This document shows, in pieces, positions 44,959 through 54,050 of a DNA stretch of 64,000 nucleotides (positions are counted from its first letter, which is position 1; each line of letters opens with the position of its first letter). The stretch comes from UBA2421 sp002343075 (GTDB taxonomy: Bacteria; Planctomycetota; Phycisphaerae; Tepidisphaerales; Tepidisphaeraceae), in the NCBI GenBank assembly GCA_937982565.1, contig CALJLN010000019.1:1-64000 (forward strand), written 5' to 3'. The position numbers and the translations under genes were made by a program. Under the pieces are notes generated by a model. The model saw only the letters and a program-made list of their open reading frames with translations. It searched no databases and had not been told where the DNA came from.

Positions 44959-46578
44959 ATGCCAACTTCCAAGCCAACTTCATCCCCCAAGACCCTGCAT
45001 GAAATGACTGACCTCATCGAGCTGCAACAAGCTAGGCTGCGCGAAGGCGGTGGCGAATCGGGGCAGGCGCGGCAGCGCAAGCTCGGCCGGCTGCCCGTGC
45101 GAGAGCGGCTGCAGTTACTCTTCGACGAAGCAACACAGCAGATTGAGCTGAATCTGTGGGCAGCATTCCAGATGTACCCCGACGTCGGTGAAGTGCCCGC
45201 TGCGGGCGTGGTGACTGTGATTGGATATGTACATCGGCGACCGGTCATGTGCATTGCCAATGATGCCAGCGTCAAAGCCGGCGCGTTTTTCCCCGCCACG
45301 AGCAAAAAAGTGCTGAGGGCGCAACGAATCGCCATGCGCTGCAACCTGCCGCTGGTGTATCTGGTCGATTCTGCGGGTGTTTACCTACCGATGCAGGACG
45401 AGATTTTTCCGGATGAGGACGATTTCGGACGAATTTTCCGTAACAACGCCGTCATCAGCGCCCAGGGCATCCCGCAATTCGCCGCAGTGATGGGGAATTG
45501 TGTTGCCGGCGGTGCCTATCTGCCCGTGCTCAGCGACAAGATCCTCATGACCGCGGGCAGCGAGCTATATCTTGCCGGGCCTGCGCTGGTGAAAGCTGCG
45601 ATCGGCCAGCAGGTGAGCGCCGAAGACCTCGGCGGGGCAAGGATGCACTCTCAAATCTCCGGCACCGTCGATTTCTATGAACCAGACGATCCCGCCTGCC
45701 TGAACCGGCTTCGATCACTGGTTGATCTTCTTCCCCACAGCACTTTGCCTGCAGCCGCCGGCTCAGACTCATCGCGGCCCGGCACCGACCTGTATGAACT
45801 TGTCAGTCTCGACGGAAGAAAGGAATACGACGTCCGCGAGGTGCTGGGCTGCATCGTTGATCGCGGCTCGATGCATGAATACAAGCACGATTACGGCCAG
45901 ACACTCATCTGCGCCTATGCTGCAATTGCAGGCAGAAAAGTTGGCATTGTGGCCAGCCAGCATCAGCGAACCAAGTCCCCCGCAGGGGAATTGCAGATCG
46001 GCGGGGTGATTTACCATGACAGCGCAGACAAAGCCGCCCGGTTCATCATGGATTGCGAGCAATCGCGACTGCCGATCATCTTCTTTCAGGATGTCACGGG
46101 CTTCATGGTGGGCCGTGATAGCGAACAGGCCGGTATCATCCGCGCCGGCGCCAAGCTCGTGAATGCCGTAAGCAACGTGACGGTTCCAAAAATCACAATC
46201 ATCGTCGGCGGGAGCTTTGGGGCAGGAAATTATGCGCTATGCGGCAAGGCGTTCGATCCTACATTCATCTTTGCATGGCCGAGCGGTAAATATGCCGTCA
46301 TGGGCGGCGCGCAGGCTGCCAACACCTTGCTTAGTCTGGAACAGCGGCAGGCCGAACGGCTGGGAAAGAAACTGGCTGATACAGAGATTGCGGCGTTGCG
46401 AGAGCGAATCACCAGCGATTATGGCACAAAAACCGATATTCGCTACGGTGCCGCCCGCGGGTGGGTCGATGCGATCATTGCGCCGCATCAGACTCGCAAC
46501 GTGCTCATCACCGCGCTGGAAGTCGCCTGCCGGCCTGCTCCGACGAGTGGATTTCGGTCTGGGGTCTTCCAAGTTTAG
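44959..46578 (+). CDS. Acyl-CoA carboxylase, carboxyltransferase (beta) subunit
   Basis: A 539-residue carboxyltransferase of the methylcrotonyl/geranyl-CoA carboxylase type. Conserved parts include KLGRLPVRERLQLL, GNCVAGGAYLPVLSD, the DVTGFMVG motif and GGSFGAGNYALCGKAF. The beta subunit moves carboxyl from biotin to an enoyl-CoA, a step of leucine or terpenoid breakdown. The biotin-carboxylase/BCCP subunit is not next to it or anywhere in the window, so it must be encoded elsewhere. Confidence 0.92.
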   Translation: MPTSKPTSSPKTLHEMTDLIELQQARLREGGGESGQARQRKLGRLPVRERLQLLFDEATQQIELNLWAAFQMYPDVGEVPAAGVVTVIGYVHRRPVMCIANDASVKAGAFFPATSKKVLRAQRIAMRCNLPLVYLVDSAGVYLPMQDEIFPDEDDFGRIFRNNAVISAQGIPQFAAVMGNCVAGGAYLPVLSDKILMTAGSELYLAGPALVKAAIGQQVSAEDLGGARMHSQISGTVDFYEPDDPACLNRLRSLVDLLPHSTLPAAAGSDSSRPGTDLYELVSLDGRKEYDVREVLGCIVDRGSMHEYKHDYGQTLICAYAAIAGRKVGIVASQHQRTKSPAGELQIGGVIYHDSADKAARFIMDCEQSRLPIIFFQDVTGFMVGRDSEQAGIIRAGAKLVNAVSNVTVPKITIIVGGSFGAGNYALCGKAFDPTFIFAWPSGKYAVMGGAQAANTLLSLEQRQAERLGKKLADTEIAALRERITSDYGTKTDIRYGAARGWVDAIIAPHQTRNVLITALEVACRPAPTSGFRSGVFQV

Positions 46579-46580
46579 TT

Positions 46581-46691
46581 AAACACGAAGGGCACGAAGA
46601 ACACTAAGATTTTGCACAGGCAAAGCATTCATTTCGCGGCTCCCTTGGGGTCCATTCTGCCTCGGGGTTCATAGTGTGCTTTGTGGTTCAT
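46581..46691. repeat. Inverted repeat abutting the DUF1446 start codon
   Basis: Left arm aaacacgaagggcacgaagaacactaag (46581-46608) and right arm catagtgtgctttgtggttcat (46670-46691) are inverted versions of the cacgaag family. The right arm ends at the base before the ATG. Confidence 0.65.
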
Positions 46692-48050
46692 ATGGAATCA
46701 ATCCGGATTGCAAATGCTCAAGGCTTCTGGGGCGACGATAATGACGCGCCGGCCCGGTTGGTGTCGCAGGCGAGTATTGACGTGCTCACGCTCGACTACC
46801 TGGCCGAAGTGAGTATGTCCATTCTCGCCAAGCAACGCGCAAAAGACCCCAGCCTGGGCTACGCGCGCGATTTTCTCGACGTGCTCAAGTCGCTCATTCC
46901 CTACCTCAAGTCGGGCGGCAAGCTCATCACCAATGCGGGAGGCCTCAATCCGCGCGCCTGCTGCCAGGCCGCGACGAAACTGCTGAATAGCGAAGGCTTG
47001 GCAGGGCTGAAACTCGGCATGGTCGAGGGCGACGACGTCTTGCCGACCCTTCGAGCATCTTTTGAAGCCGACCAAACGACACATCGCTTCGCGCATCTCG
47101 AGTCAAACCAGAGCGTCGGAACCGTTTTCGACAAGCTCGTCACCGCCAACGCATACATCGGGGCAGCGCCTATCGTCGATTGCCTTCGACAAGGCGCACA
47201 AATTGTCATCGGCGGGCGCGTCGCTGATCCCAGCCTTGTCGTGGCACCCGCCATGGCGCACTTCGGCTGGAGCAGCACCGACTGGGATAAGATTGCGGGT
47301 GCCACCATCGCAGGGCATTTGATCGAGTGCGGAACGCAGTCGGTCGGCGGGATAAGCTCTCACTGGATGAGCATTGACCATCACAACATCGGGTTTCCCA
47401 TTGTCGAAGTGACCGCCGACGGTAGCTGTGTCGTTACCAAGCCCGCAGGCACAGGCGGTGAGGTAACAGAGCGCACGGTGAAAGAACAATTGCTCTATGA
47501 AATCGGCGACCCCGGGAACTATCTTTCGCCCGATGCGACCGTCTCTTTTCTCGGGCTGAGAGTCGAGCAAGCCGGCAAAGATCGGGTGCGTGTCAGCGGG
47601 GCAATCGGGTCGCCCATGACGCGTTTCTTTAAGGTGAGCGCCACCTACTCAGCGGGCTACCGCGCCAGCGGGATGATGACGATCATCGGGCGCGATGCCG
47701 TGAAGAAAGCCCGCGCCGCGGCCGACGTGGTGCTCGCTAAACTCAAGCGGGAGAAGATGTTACCCGCGCGGTACCTCGTCGAGTGTCTCGGCAGCGGCGA
47801 CGGCACTTGTGGGACAGTCGCCGTCCGCGATGACTTGTTTGAAACGGTCCTGCGAATCACGGTCGCCGATGAGCGCAAGCAGGTCGTCGAGCACTTCACC
47901 AAGCAAATGATACCCCTGGTTACGGCAGGCCCGCAGGGGACGACAGGCTATGCAGAAGGCCGACCGACCGTGCGTGAGGCGTTTGCGTACTGGCCCTGTC
48001 TGATCGAGCGAGAAGCCGTCAACCTCGCCGCCGAGATGATAACGGTCTAG
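46692..48050 (+). CDS. DUF1446 (AtuA-like) family protein
   Basis: A 452-residue protein of the family first linked to acyclic terpene utilisation (AtuA). GGKLITNAGGLNP, VIGGRVADPSLV and ECGTQSVGG are characteristic. The biochemical role is not established; it occurs beside acyl-CoA carboxylases, as here. The ATG lacks a clear ribosome-binding site because the preceding bases belong to a repeat arm. The frame is open to 46674. Confidence 0.88.
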   Translation: MESIRIANAQGFWGDDNDAPARLVSQASIDVLTLDYLAEVSMSILAKQRAKDPSLGYARDFLDVLKSLIPYLKSGGKLITNAGGLNPRACCQAATKLLNSEGLAGLKLGMVEGDDVLPTLRASFEADQTTHRFAHLESNQSVGTVFDKLVTANAYIGAAPIVDCLRQGAQIVIGGRVADPSLVVAPAMAHFGWSSTDWDKIAGATIAGHLIECGTQSVGGISSHWMSIDHHNIGFPIVEVTADGSCVVTKPAGTGGEVTERTVKEQLLYEIGDPGNYLSPDATVSFLGLRVEQAGKDRVRVSGAIGSPMTRFFKVSATYSAGYRASGMMTIIGRDAVKKARAAADVVLAKLKREKMLPARYLVECLGSGDGTCGTVAVRDDLFETVLRITVADERKQVVEHFTKQMIPLVTAGPQGTTGYAEGRPTVREAFAYWPCLIEREAVNLAAEMITV

Positions 48051-48071
48051 CGCGACGGTATCCTAGCACGC

Positions 48072-49742
48072 ATGAGATACCGCTTTGGATGCCTGTTGTT
48101 TGCCGTGTGGGTTGTGGGGTGCGCAACCAGGACCGATGTCAGCCCGCACCGCGGCGCATCTTCCGCCGACGCGATGTTTGATCTGGTGATCGTTAACGCG
48201 CGCGTTATTGATGGAACCGGCTCGCAGGCGGTTGATGGCGATGTTGCAATTCGAGATGGAAAGATCGCCGGAATCGGCGACTTCCGTAACGCACGCACTC
48301 GACGGCAGATCGATGCACAACAGCGGGCAATCGCACCAGGCTTTATCGACGTCCACACCCACGCCGACGACGATCTCTACAAGTTGCCCCGGGCCGAAAA
48401 CTTCATTCGCGATGGCGTGACCACTATCGTCTCCGGCAACTGCGGTTCGAGCGTGCGCGATGTCAAGGCGTACTTCGACAATCTGATGGCCCGCGGTGTG
48501 GCTGTGAATGCCGCGACGCTTTACGGCCACAACACAGTGTTGCGCGCCGTCAAAGGCGGTGTGCGCGGCGAACTCACTGCCGAGCAAATGACCAGGGCCA
48601 GGGCGATGGTGGATCAGGCGATGCTCGACGGCGCAGTCGGGTTTTCCACGGGTCTGATTTACACGCCCGGCCAGTGGAGCAGCACCGAAGAGATCATCGA
48701 ACTCGCCAAGGTGGCCGCCAACCATGGCGGCATCTACGCATCGCACATGCGATCGGAGGGCGGCTCGATTATGACCGCGATCAATGAGGCACTGCGTATC
48801 GGACGCGAAGCGGGCTGCCGGGTACAAATCAGCCATTTCAAGATCGCCAGTGACTATTCGGCGCGTGTCGGCGGAAGCGACGCAACGCTTGCGCGGGTGG
48901 TCGAAGCACGAAACGCCGGGCAGGAAGTCTGGCTCGACCAGTATCCCTATACCGCCAGCAGCACAACCATCAGCACACTCCTGCCCGACTGGGTGCTTGA
49001 GAAAGGCGGAGACGAAGCCAAGAAGATTCTGACCGACGAAACCCAGTTGCCAAAGGTCCTCGCCGACATGAAACAGCAGTATGAGGTGACCCGCGGTAAG
49101 ACGAGCATGGCATATGCCGTTATTGCGTCACAGTCGAAACATCCCGAGTACGAAGGGAAGAATCTCCAGCAGATTGCGGCCATGAGGAAGCACGGCAGTC
49201 AATCTGAGCTGCTGCGAGATGCGGCGAACACAGATTCCGTCACCATGGAAGATCAGTATCGAGCCGCCATTGCCATCTACCTGGCAGGCGGTGCCAGTTG
49301 CGTCTTTCACTCGATGGACGAGGACAACGTCATCAACATCATGAAGCATCCTCTGGTATCGATCGCCAGCGACTCCGGCGTGCGTGAGTTTAATGCCGGC
49401 CAGCCCCACCCGCGGGGCTACGGAACCAACGCGCGCGTGCTGGGGCGATACGCGCGCGAATTGAAACTCTTCTCGACCGAAGAAGCAGTACGAAAAATGA
49501 CGAGCATGCCGGCCCAGGCATTTCGGCTTAATGATCGAGGAATCATCCGCACCGGATTCGCCGCCGACCTGGTGGTGTTCGACCCTGAAAAGGTGATCGA
49601 CAAGAGCACATTCGAGCAGCCGCACGCCTATTCTGAGGGATTTGATTTTGTCATCGTCAACGGAAAGCTGGTGATTGACGAAGGTGAAAACACTGGCGTG
49701 CTGCCCGGTCTACCCATTTACGGCCCGGGCTTCACGCGATAG
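48072..49742 (+). CDS. N-acyl-D-amino-acid deacylase-like amidohydrolase (lipoprotein)
   Basis: A 556-residue metal-dependent amidohydrolase with a lipobox (WVVGC), so probably attached to a membrane outside the cytoplasm. The metal motif GFIDVHTHADD, the SGNCGSS segment, SHMRSEG, QISHFK and IASDSGVREF match D-aminoacylases/dihydroorotase-like enzymes. It starts 21 bp after the DUF1446 gene. D-amino-acid conjugates from wall or exudates are plausible substrates (inference). Confidence 0.9.
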   Translation: MRYRFGCLLFAVWVVGCATRTDVSPHRGASSADAMFDLVIVNARVIDGTGSQAVDGDVAIRDGKIAGIGDFRNARTRRQIDAQQRAIAPGFIDVHTHADDDLYKLPRAENFIRDGVTTIVSGNCGSSVRDVKAYFDNLMARGVAVNAATLYGHNTVLRAVKGGVRGELTAEQMTRARAMVDQAMLDGAVGFSTGLIYTPGQWSSTEEIIELAKVAANHGGIYASHMRSEGGSIMTAINEALRIGREAGCRVQISHFKIASDYSARVGGSDATLARVVEARNAGQEVWLDQYPYTASSTTISTLLPDWVLEKGGDEAKKILTDETQLPKVLADMKQQYEVTRGKTSMAYAVIASQSKHPEYEGKNLQQIAAMRKHGSQSELLRDAANTDSVTMEDQYRAAIAIYLAGGASCVFHSMDEDNVINIMKHPLVSIASDSGVREFNAGQPHPRGYGTNARVLGRYARELKLFSTEEAVRKMTSMPAQAFRLNDRGIIRTGFAADLVVFDPEKVIDKSTFEQPHAYSEGFDFVIVNGKLVIDEGENTGVLPGLPIYGPGFTR

Positions 49743-49754
49743 GGAACGATACTC

Positions 49755-50522
49755 GTGGCGAGCGCGTCGAGCATCCTCAAGCAGATTCGCGGCGCCAGCG
49801 CGGACGCGATCGACTTCTGCTTCCCGCCAACCTGCAGGGTCTGCGATGCGCGCGCGCAGCGTTGGCCATTGTGCGAAGATTGCCATACCGCGATGCTTGA
49901 GCTTGAGCGAGGCGACTACTGTACTCTCTGTGCGCTGCCCGTCGCCGAACGGGGTGCCCCCTGCCCATATTGCCTCGGAGAGGGACTGTTTCCATTTGAT
50001 CGTGTCCTGCGGCTGGCCAACTATCAGGAACCGATCAAGCCTCTCGTTGTGGCAATGAAGTTTCATCATGCATGGCCGATCGGAGAGTTTTTCGCAGGAC
50101 GATTGTTTGCACAACAGGCGATTCGCGATCTGCTTTCGACCGCGGACCTGATCGTCCCGGTTCCGCTGCACCCCCGGCGGCAAGTGGCACGGGGGTATAA
50201 CCAAGCCGAAGTAATCGCTCGGCGGCTGGGGAAGTTCGGCCGGGTGCCCGTGAGACAGGTCGCAGCGCGGCTTGCCGACACGCACGCCCAGTCACTCACA
50301 CAATCTAAGTCCTTGCGAATCGAGAACTTACGCCATGCATTCGGGCTGCTCTATCCGAAGCAAGTGGCGGGACGCAACGTGATCCTGCTGGATGATGTAC
50401 GAACCACTGCAGCGACCCTGCAGAGTCTTGGAAGGTGCATCCGCAGCGGCAAGCCCGCACGGCTTAGCGCGATCGTAGTCGCAACCGCCGACCCGCGACA
50501 CTCGAATTTCGAGGAAATTTGA
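49755..50522 (+). CDS. comF: ComF-family phosphoribosyltransferase-like protein
   Basis: A 255-residue protein. The N-terminal zinc-finger part has CRVCDA, CEDCH, CTLC and CPYC; the C-terminal part has the PRTase motif VILLDDVRTTAATLQ and VPVPLHPRRQVARGYNQAE. ComF family members act in DNA uptake and recombination. The start is GTG behind AGGGAACG, 12 bp after the amidohydrolase stop. Confidence 0.92.
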   Translation: MASASSILKQIRGASADAIDFCFPPTCRVCDARAQRWPLCEDCHTAMLELERGDYCTLCALPVAERGAPCPYCLGEGLFPFDRVLRLANYQEPIKPLVVAMKFHHAWPIGEFFAGRLFAQQAIRDLLSTADLIVPVPLHPRRQVARGYNQAEVIARRLGKFGRVPVRQVAARLADTHAQSLTQSKSLRIENLRHAFGLLYPKQVAGRNVILLDDVRTTAATLQSLGRCIRSGKPARLSAIVVATADPRHSNFEEI

Positions 50523-50620
50523 CGCGTTCCTCATCGACGTTTGACACATCGCGCGCGTAGGGATAAAACAATTTTCCATATCTGAGTCGTCGTTTTCCGC
50601 CGTTTTTCCGTTTTGGGAGC

Positions 50621-51379
50621 GTGATTTTGTCGGCAGTCGTGGTCATCCCGGCACGCTATGGGTCTAGCCGTTTCCCGGCCAAAATGTTGGCCGCAGAAAC
50701 CGGCCGGCCATTGGTGCAGCATGTAGTTGATCGCGTCCGTCGATGCAGTCTGGTGCGCGAGACTATTGTTGCGACCGACGATCAGCGAATCGTCGATGCG
50801 CTGCGCCCTTTCGATACCAAGTGCGTGCTCACTTCGCCGGAGCACCAGAGCGGCACCGATCGCATTGCAGAAGTGGCACAGTCGCTTAACGACGAGATCA
50901 TAATCAATGTGCAGGGTGATGAGCCGGAGATTGAACCAGAAGTGGTCGACGCGCTGATCTTACGATTGCAGCAGGCCCGGGAGAACATGGTGACCGCGGC
51001 CACTGATTATCCGGCGGCTGCGGATCCAAACGACCCGAATCTGGTGAAGGCCGTTGTCGCCGCCGATGGCCGCGCGATCTACTTCTCGCGTGCGGCAATT
51101 CCATATCGACGAGAGCCGCAATCGCCTGTCAATACAGGATACTTGTTACATCTGGGCATCTATGGCTACCGTCGGGAGTTCTTGATTCGATACACCCAGT
51201 GGCCGCAATCACCCGCGGAGCTAACCGAAAAACTCGAGCAATTGCGTGCGCTCGAACACGGCGAGAGTCTCTACGTATTGAAGGTGAAGCGCGCCACCCA
51301 CGGAATTGATACCCCGCAGCAATACCAGGCTTTTTTGAAGAGGCAGGGACAGTTAGTTGGCGGGGAGCGGCAAGTGTGA
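50621..51379 (+). CDS. kdsB: 3-deoxy-manno-octulosonate cytidylyltransferase
   Basis: A 252-residue enzyme (EC 2.7.7.38) activating KDO for lipopolysaccharide. VVIPARYGSSRFPAKML, VATDDQRIVDA, NVQGDEPEIEP and HLGIYGYRREFL are diagnostic. Start: GTG at 50621 is only one base from GGGAG; an in-frame TTG at 50627 has ideal spacing and may be the real start. The last ten or so codons fall in a repeat arm. Followed by pyrG after 51 bp, as in Chlamydiae. Confidence 0.95.
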   Translation: MILSAVVVIPARYGSSRFPAKMLAAETGRPLVQHVVDRVRRCSLVRETIVATDDQRIVDALRPFDTKCVLTSPEHQSGTDRIAEVAQSLNDEIIINVQGDEPEIEPEVVDALILRLQQARENMVTAATDYPAAADPNDPNLVKAVVAADGRAIYFSRAAIPYRREPQSPVNTGYLLHLGIYGYRREFLIRYTQWPQSPAELTEKLEQLRALEHGESLYVLKVKRATHGIDTPQQYQAFLKRQGQLVGGERQV

Positions 51380-51422
51380 GAACGATCTTCACTTGCCCCT
51401 CCCCGCTCACTATCTGCCACTG
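51342..51422. repeat. Inverted repeat across the kdsB stop
   Basis: Core stem gcggggagcggcaagtg (51360-51376) pairs with cacttgcccctccccgc (51390-51406) with two mismatches, with similarity extending to 51342 and 51422. The left arm encodes the KdsB C-terminus and the stop is in the loop. No T-run. Confidence 0.75.
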
Positions 51423-51430
51423 AATGAGTT

Positions 51431-53173
51431 ATGGCAACCAATGACCTTCTGGCCATGATTGGCCGGCAGCAGGACGAAACCGAGTTCTATACCCCCATGC
51501 CGACCGGTTACCGGAAGGGTCACCACAAATATGTGGTGGTCGTCGGCACGGTCATGAGCGGGCTGGGTAAGGGCATCTTCTCATCATCGCTTGCCAAGCT
51601 CCTTAAAGACAAGGGGTTAACGGTTGCGCCGATTAAGATGGAAGGTTACCTCAATATCGACTCCGGCACGCTAAACCCCTACCGCCACGGCGAGGTGTTT
51701 GTGCTCGACGATGGCATGGAAACCGACATGGATCTGGGTACTTACGAGCGCCTGCTCGATCAAGACCTCGGTGCCGCCAATTTCACCACCAACGGGCAGA
51801 TATTGTCGAGCGTTCTGAAGAAAGAACGTGAAGGCGGGTATCTCGGCCGCGACGTGCAGGTGATTCCACATGTCGTGGGCGAGGTCAAGCTCAAGCTTCG
51901 AGAGTTGGGCGTCAAGAGCAATGCCGATGTCATCTTTGTCGAAGTCGGTGGGACGGTGGGCGACTACGAAAACTCGTTCTACCTCGAAGCCTGTCGACAA
52001 CTCGCGTACGAGGAAGGCGAAAACTCGGTTGTCTTCGTCTCGCTCACTTACATCCTCGAACCCGGCACACTCGGCGAACAAAAATCGAAGGCGGCCCAGC
52101 TTGGCATCAAGCGATTGATGGAAGTTGGTATTCAACCGCATATTGTTGCCTGCCGCGCAACTCACCCTGTAAAGGAAAAGGTAAAAGAAAAACTGTCAAT
52201 GTACACCAACGTGCCGATGAAGCGCGTTTTCAGCATGCATGATGTTGACAGCATTTACGTCGTTCCGGAAATGTTGCGCGATGCCGGCATGGATCGCGAA
52301 GTGCTCACATTGCTTAACATTCACGACCGCACCGATCAGCGCAAAGAGGACAAAGCACGCGATGACTGGCGCGGGTTTGTCGAACGAATCAACAAGGCGA
52401 CACACGATGTCACGCTCGCCGTCACGGGAAAATACACCAGCTTGCGCGATGCATATGCGAGCATCATCAAGGCAGGCGAACACTGCTCTGTCCATCTCGG
52501 GGTGAATGTGAATTTTCGCTGGCTCGATACGGCGGCGATTGATGCATCAAACGTCGACAAGCGGCTCTCGGGTTGCGACGGAATCATCGTCCCCGGTGGA
52601 TTTGGGGCGCGTGGGACGGAGGGCAAAATCGAGTGCATTCGCTTCGCGCGCGAGAACAGGGTGCCCTATCTGGGCCTGTGTCTGGGGTTTCAGATGGCGG
52701 TAATCGAGTTCGCTCGAAACGTGTGCGGCCTGAAGGGGGCAAGTTCCAGCGAGTTTGAGCCGGGGTGCCAGCATGCGGTCATCGACATCCTGCCGGAACA
52801 GAAGAAGATAGAAGGACTCGGCGGCAATATGCGCCTCGGCGGCAAGGAAGTTGATGTCCGGCCCGGCACGCTCGCTGCGGCGCTGTATGGAAACGCCGCC
52901 AAGATTCGTCTTCGGTTTCGGCACCGCTACGAGGTTGACCCCCAATACATCGATCGACTGGAGGCGCGCGGACTGGTGTTCAGCGGGAAGCACCCCACGC
53001 AACCGATTATGCAAATTGTTGAGCTGCCGACCGATGTTCACCCGTTTTTCATAGGTACCCAGGCACACCCCGAATTGACCAGTCGCCCGCTCAACCCAAG
53101 CCCATTCTTCATGGGATTGGTGCGTGCGGCGATTGACCACTCCCGTCAGCGCCTGGCGGTGGCGGCGGGTTGA
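51431..53173 (+). CDS. pyrG: CTP synthase
   Basis: A 580-residue CTP synthase (EC 6.3.4.2) with synthetase and glutamine amidotransferase domains. The P-loop is SGLGKG (43-48); METDMDLG and EVGGTVGDYE keep the Mg-binding acidic residues; the GATase nucleophile is Cys417 (LGLCLGFQM) and His/Glu are in AHPEL. Odd points: about 30 extra N-terminal residues, and KMEGYLNIDSGT at 69-80 where the family has K-[LI]-D-P-Y-[LI]-N-V-D-P-G-T. CTP made here feeds KdsB, encoded just upstream. Confidence 0.96.
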   Translation: MATNDLLAMIGRQQDETEFYTPMPTGYRKGHHKYVVVVGTVMSGLGKGIFSSSLAKLLKDKGLTVAPIKMEGYLNIDSGTLNPYRHGEVFVLDDGMETDMDLGTYERLLDQDLGAANFTTNGQILSSVLKKEREGGYLGRDVQVIPHVVGEVKLKLRELGVKSNADVIFVEVGGTVGDYENSFYLEACRQLAYEEGENSVVFVSLTYILEPGTLGEQKSKAAQLGIKRLMEVGIQPHIVACRATHPVKEKVKEKLSMYTNVPMKRVFSMHDVDSIYVVPEMLRDAGMDREVLTLLNIHDRTDQRKEDKARDDWRGFVERINKATHDVTLAVTGKYTSLRDAYASIIKAGEHCSVHLGVNVNFRWLDTAAIDASNVDKRLSGCDGIIVPGGFGARGTEGKIECIRFARENRVPYLGLCLGFQMAVIEFARNVCGLKGASSSEFEPGCQHAVIDILPEQKKIEGLGGNMRLGGKEVDVRPGTLAAALYGNAAKIRLRFRHRYEVDPQYIDRLEARGLVFSGKHPTQPIMQIVELPTDVHPFFIGTQAHPELTSRPLNPSPFFMGLVRAAIDHSRQRLAVAAG

Positions 53174-53228
53174 AGGCAAGGGGGAGGACGACCCGTCTAC
53201 GCAAGCGCGCCAAAAACGCCTTGATGCC

Positions 53229-53276
53229 AAAAAACGCGGCGACACCCGTTGCCCGGCAGCAAGGGTGTCGCAACGC
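53229..53276 (-). terminator. Rho-independent terminator of cspA
   Basis: Minus strand: gcgacaccc/gggtgtcgc stem (53271-53263 with 53247-53239), extended by inner ttgc/gcaa and outer cgcg/cgcg, followed by a run of six T (53234-53229). Confidence 0.85.
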
Positions 53277-53338
53277 GCTTGAGTCAAATCTCCGTCCCTG
53301 AACGACCGGCCCTGACCACTCTTGACGGCAGCGCGACT

Positions 53339-53560
53339 TCACGCGCTCGCAGCGGTGGCCATTCGGCGGACCTTGGTTGCCTTCATGCCCTTTGGACCGT
53401 CTTCAAACTCGTACTCCACGGTTTCACCATCCTGCAGCGTCTTGAAACCGCTGCCTTCGATGACGGAGTGATGCACAAAAACATCCTTCCCCGCATCATC
53501 GGCGGTGATGAACCCGAATCCCTTCTGGTCGTTAAACCACTTCACTTTTCCAGTGGCCAT
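53339..53560 (-). CDS. cspA: Cold-shock domain protein
   Basis: A 73-residue single cold-shock domain protein with RNP1 KGFGFI (13-18) and RNP2 VFVHH (27-31). It binds single-stranded RNA/DNA and opens RNA structure. The ATG follows AAAGGAG. The frame is open to 53617 but the added residues are not conserved. A clear terminator follows. It is the only gene on the minus strand in a region of plus-strand genes. Confidence 0.95.
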   Translation of the reverse strand: MATGKVKWFNDQKGFGFITADDAGKDVFVHHSVIEGSGFKTLQDGETVEYEFEDGPKGMKATKVRRMATAASA

Positions 53561-53765
53561 AGCAGCCACTCCTTTCAGACGTGCGAAAGCGCAGCAGCGC
53601 CTCCGAGAGAACGGCACAAACGCGGCTCCGTCGAGTCCTTCCCCGAACGGTTTTCATTCCCTCGTGCCGAGAAGAATGACTTAACCGGAGGTAAATTAAC
53701 CAGTTGTCCTCGCTTCACGCAAAAATTCGGTGATTTCTCAAGCGCGACGCCCCCGGGCGAGCCAG

Positions 53766-53774
53766 TTATCCACA
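53766..53774 (+). promoter_or_regulatory. DnaA box
   Basis: TTATCCACA, an exact match to the consensus high-affinity DnaA box. Confidence 0.5.
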
Positions 53775-54041
53775 TCTGAGGATTTCCGATGAACGAGGAA
53801 CTGGCCGGTCCTGGCACTCGTCGAGGTCTCATGCGACATTCCGGCAACATCTCCCAAGCCACCGGCGCAGCACATCGGGCGAGATATCGTAAGTCTCGCG
53901 GGACAATCAACTTGTGGCGAACTTCCATCCTGACTTTTCCGCAGGACGCGCGCCGCGTGCAAGCACACTACGCATAACTGCGAACTGGCTGATGACATGC
54001 CTCGAACCGGCCCACCATCTCAGATGACGGCTTTGCACGCG

Positions 54042-54050
54042 TTATCCACA
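54042..54050 (+). promoter_or_regulatory. DnaA box
   Basis: A second TTATCCACA in the same orientation, 276 bp from the first and 85 bp before lptB. Confidence 0.5.

Noticed and set aside
44959..46578. AccD partner of accA
   Set aside because: Length and motifs match methylcrotonyl/propionyl-type carboxyltransferases; the AccD zinc finger is absent.
53789..53977. 62-residue open frame between cspA and lptB
   Set aside because: Odd composition, no ribosome-binding site and no recognisable family.
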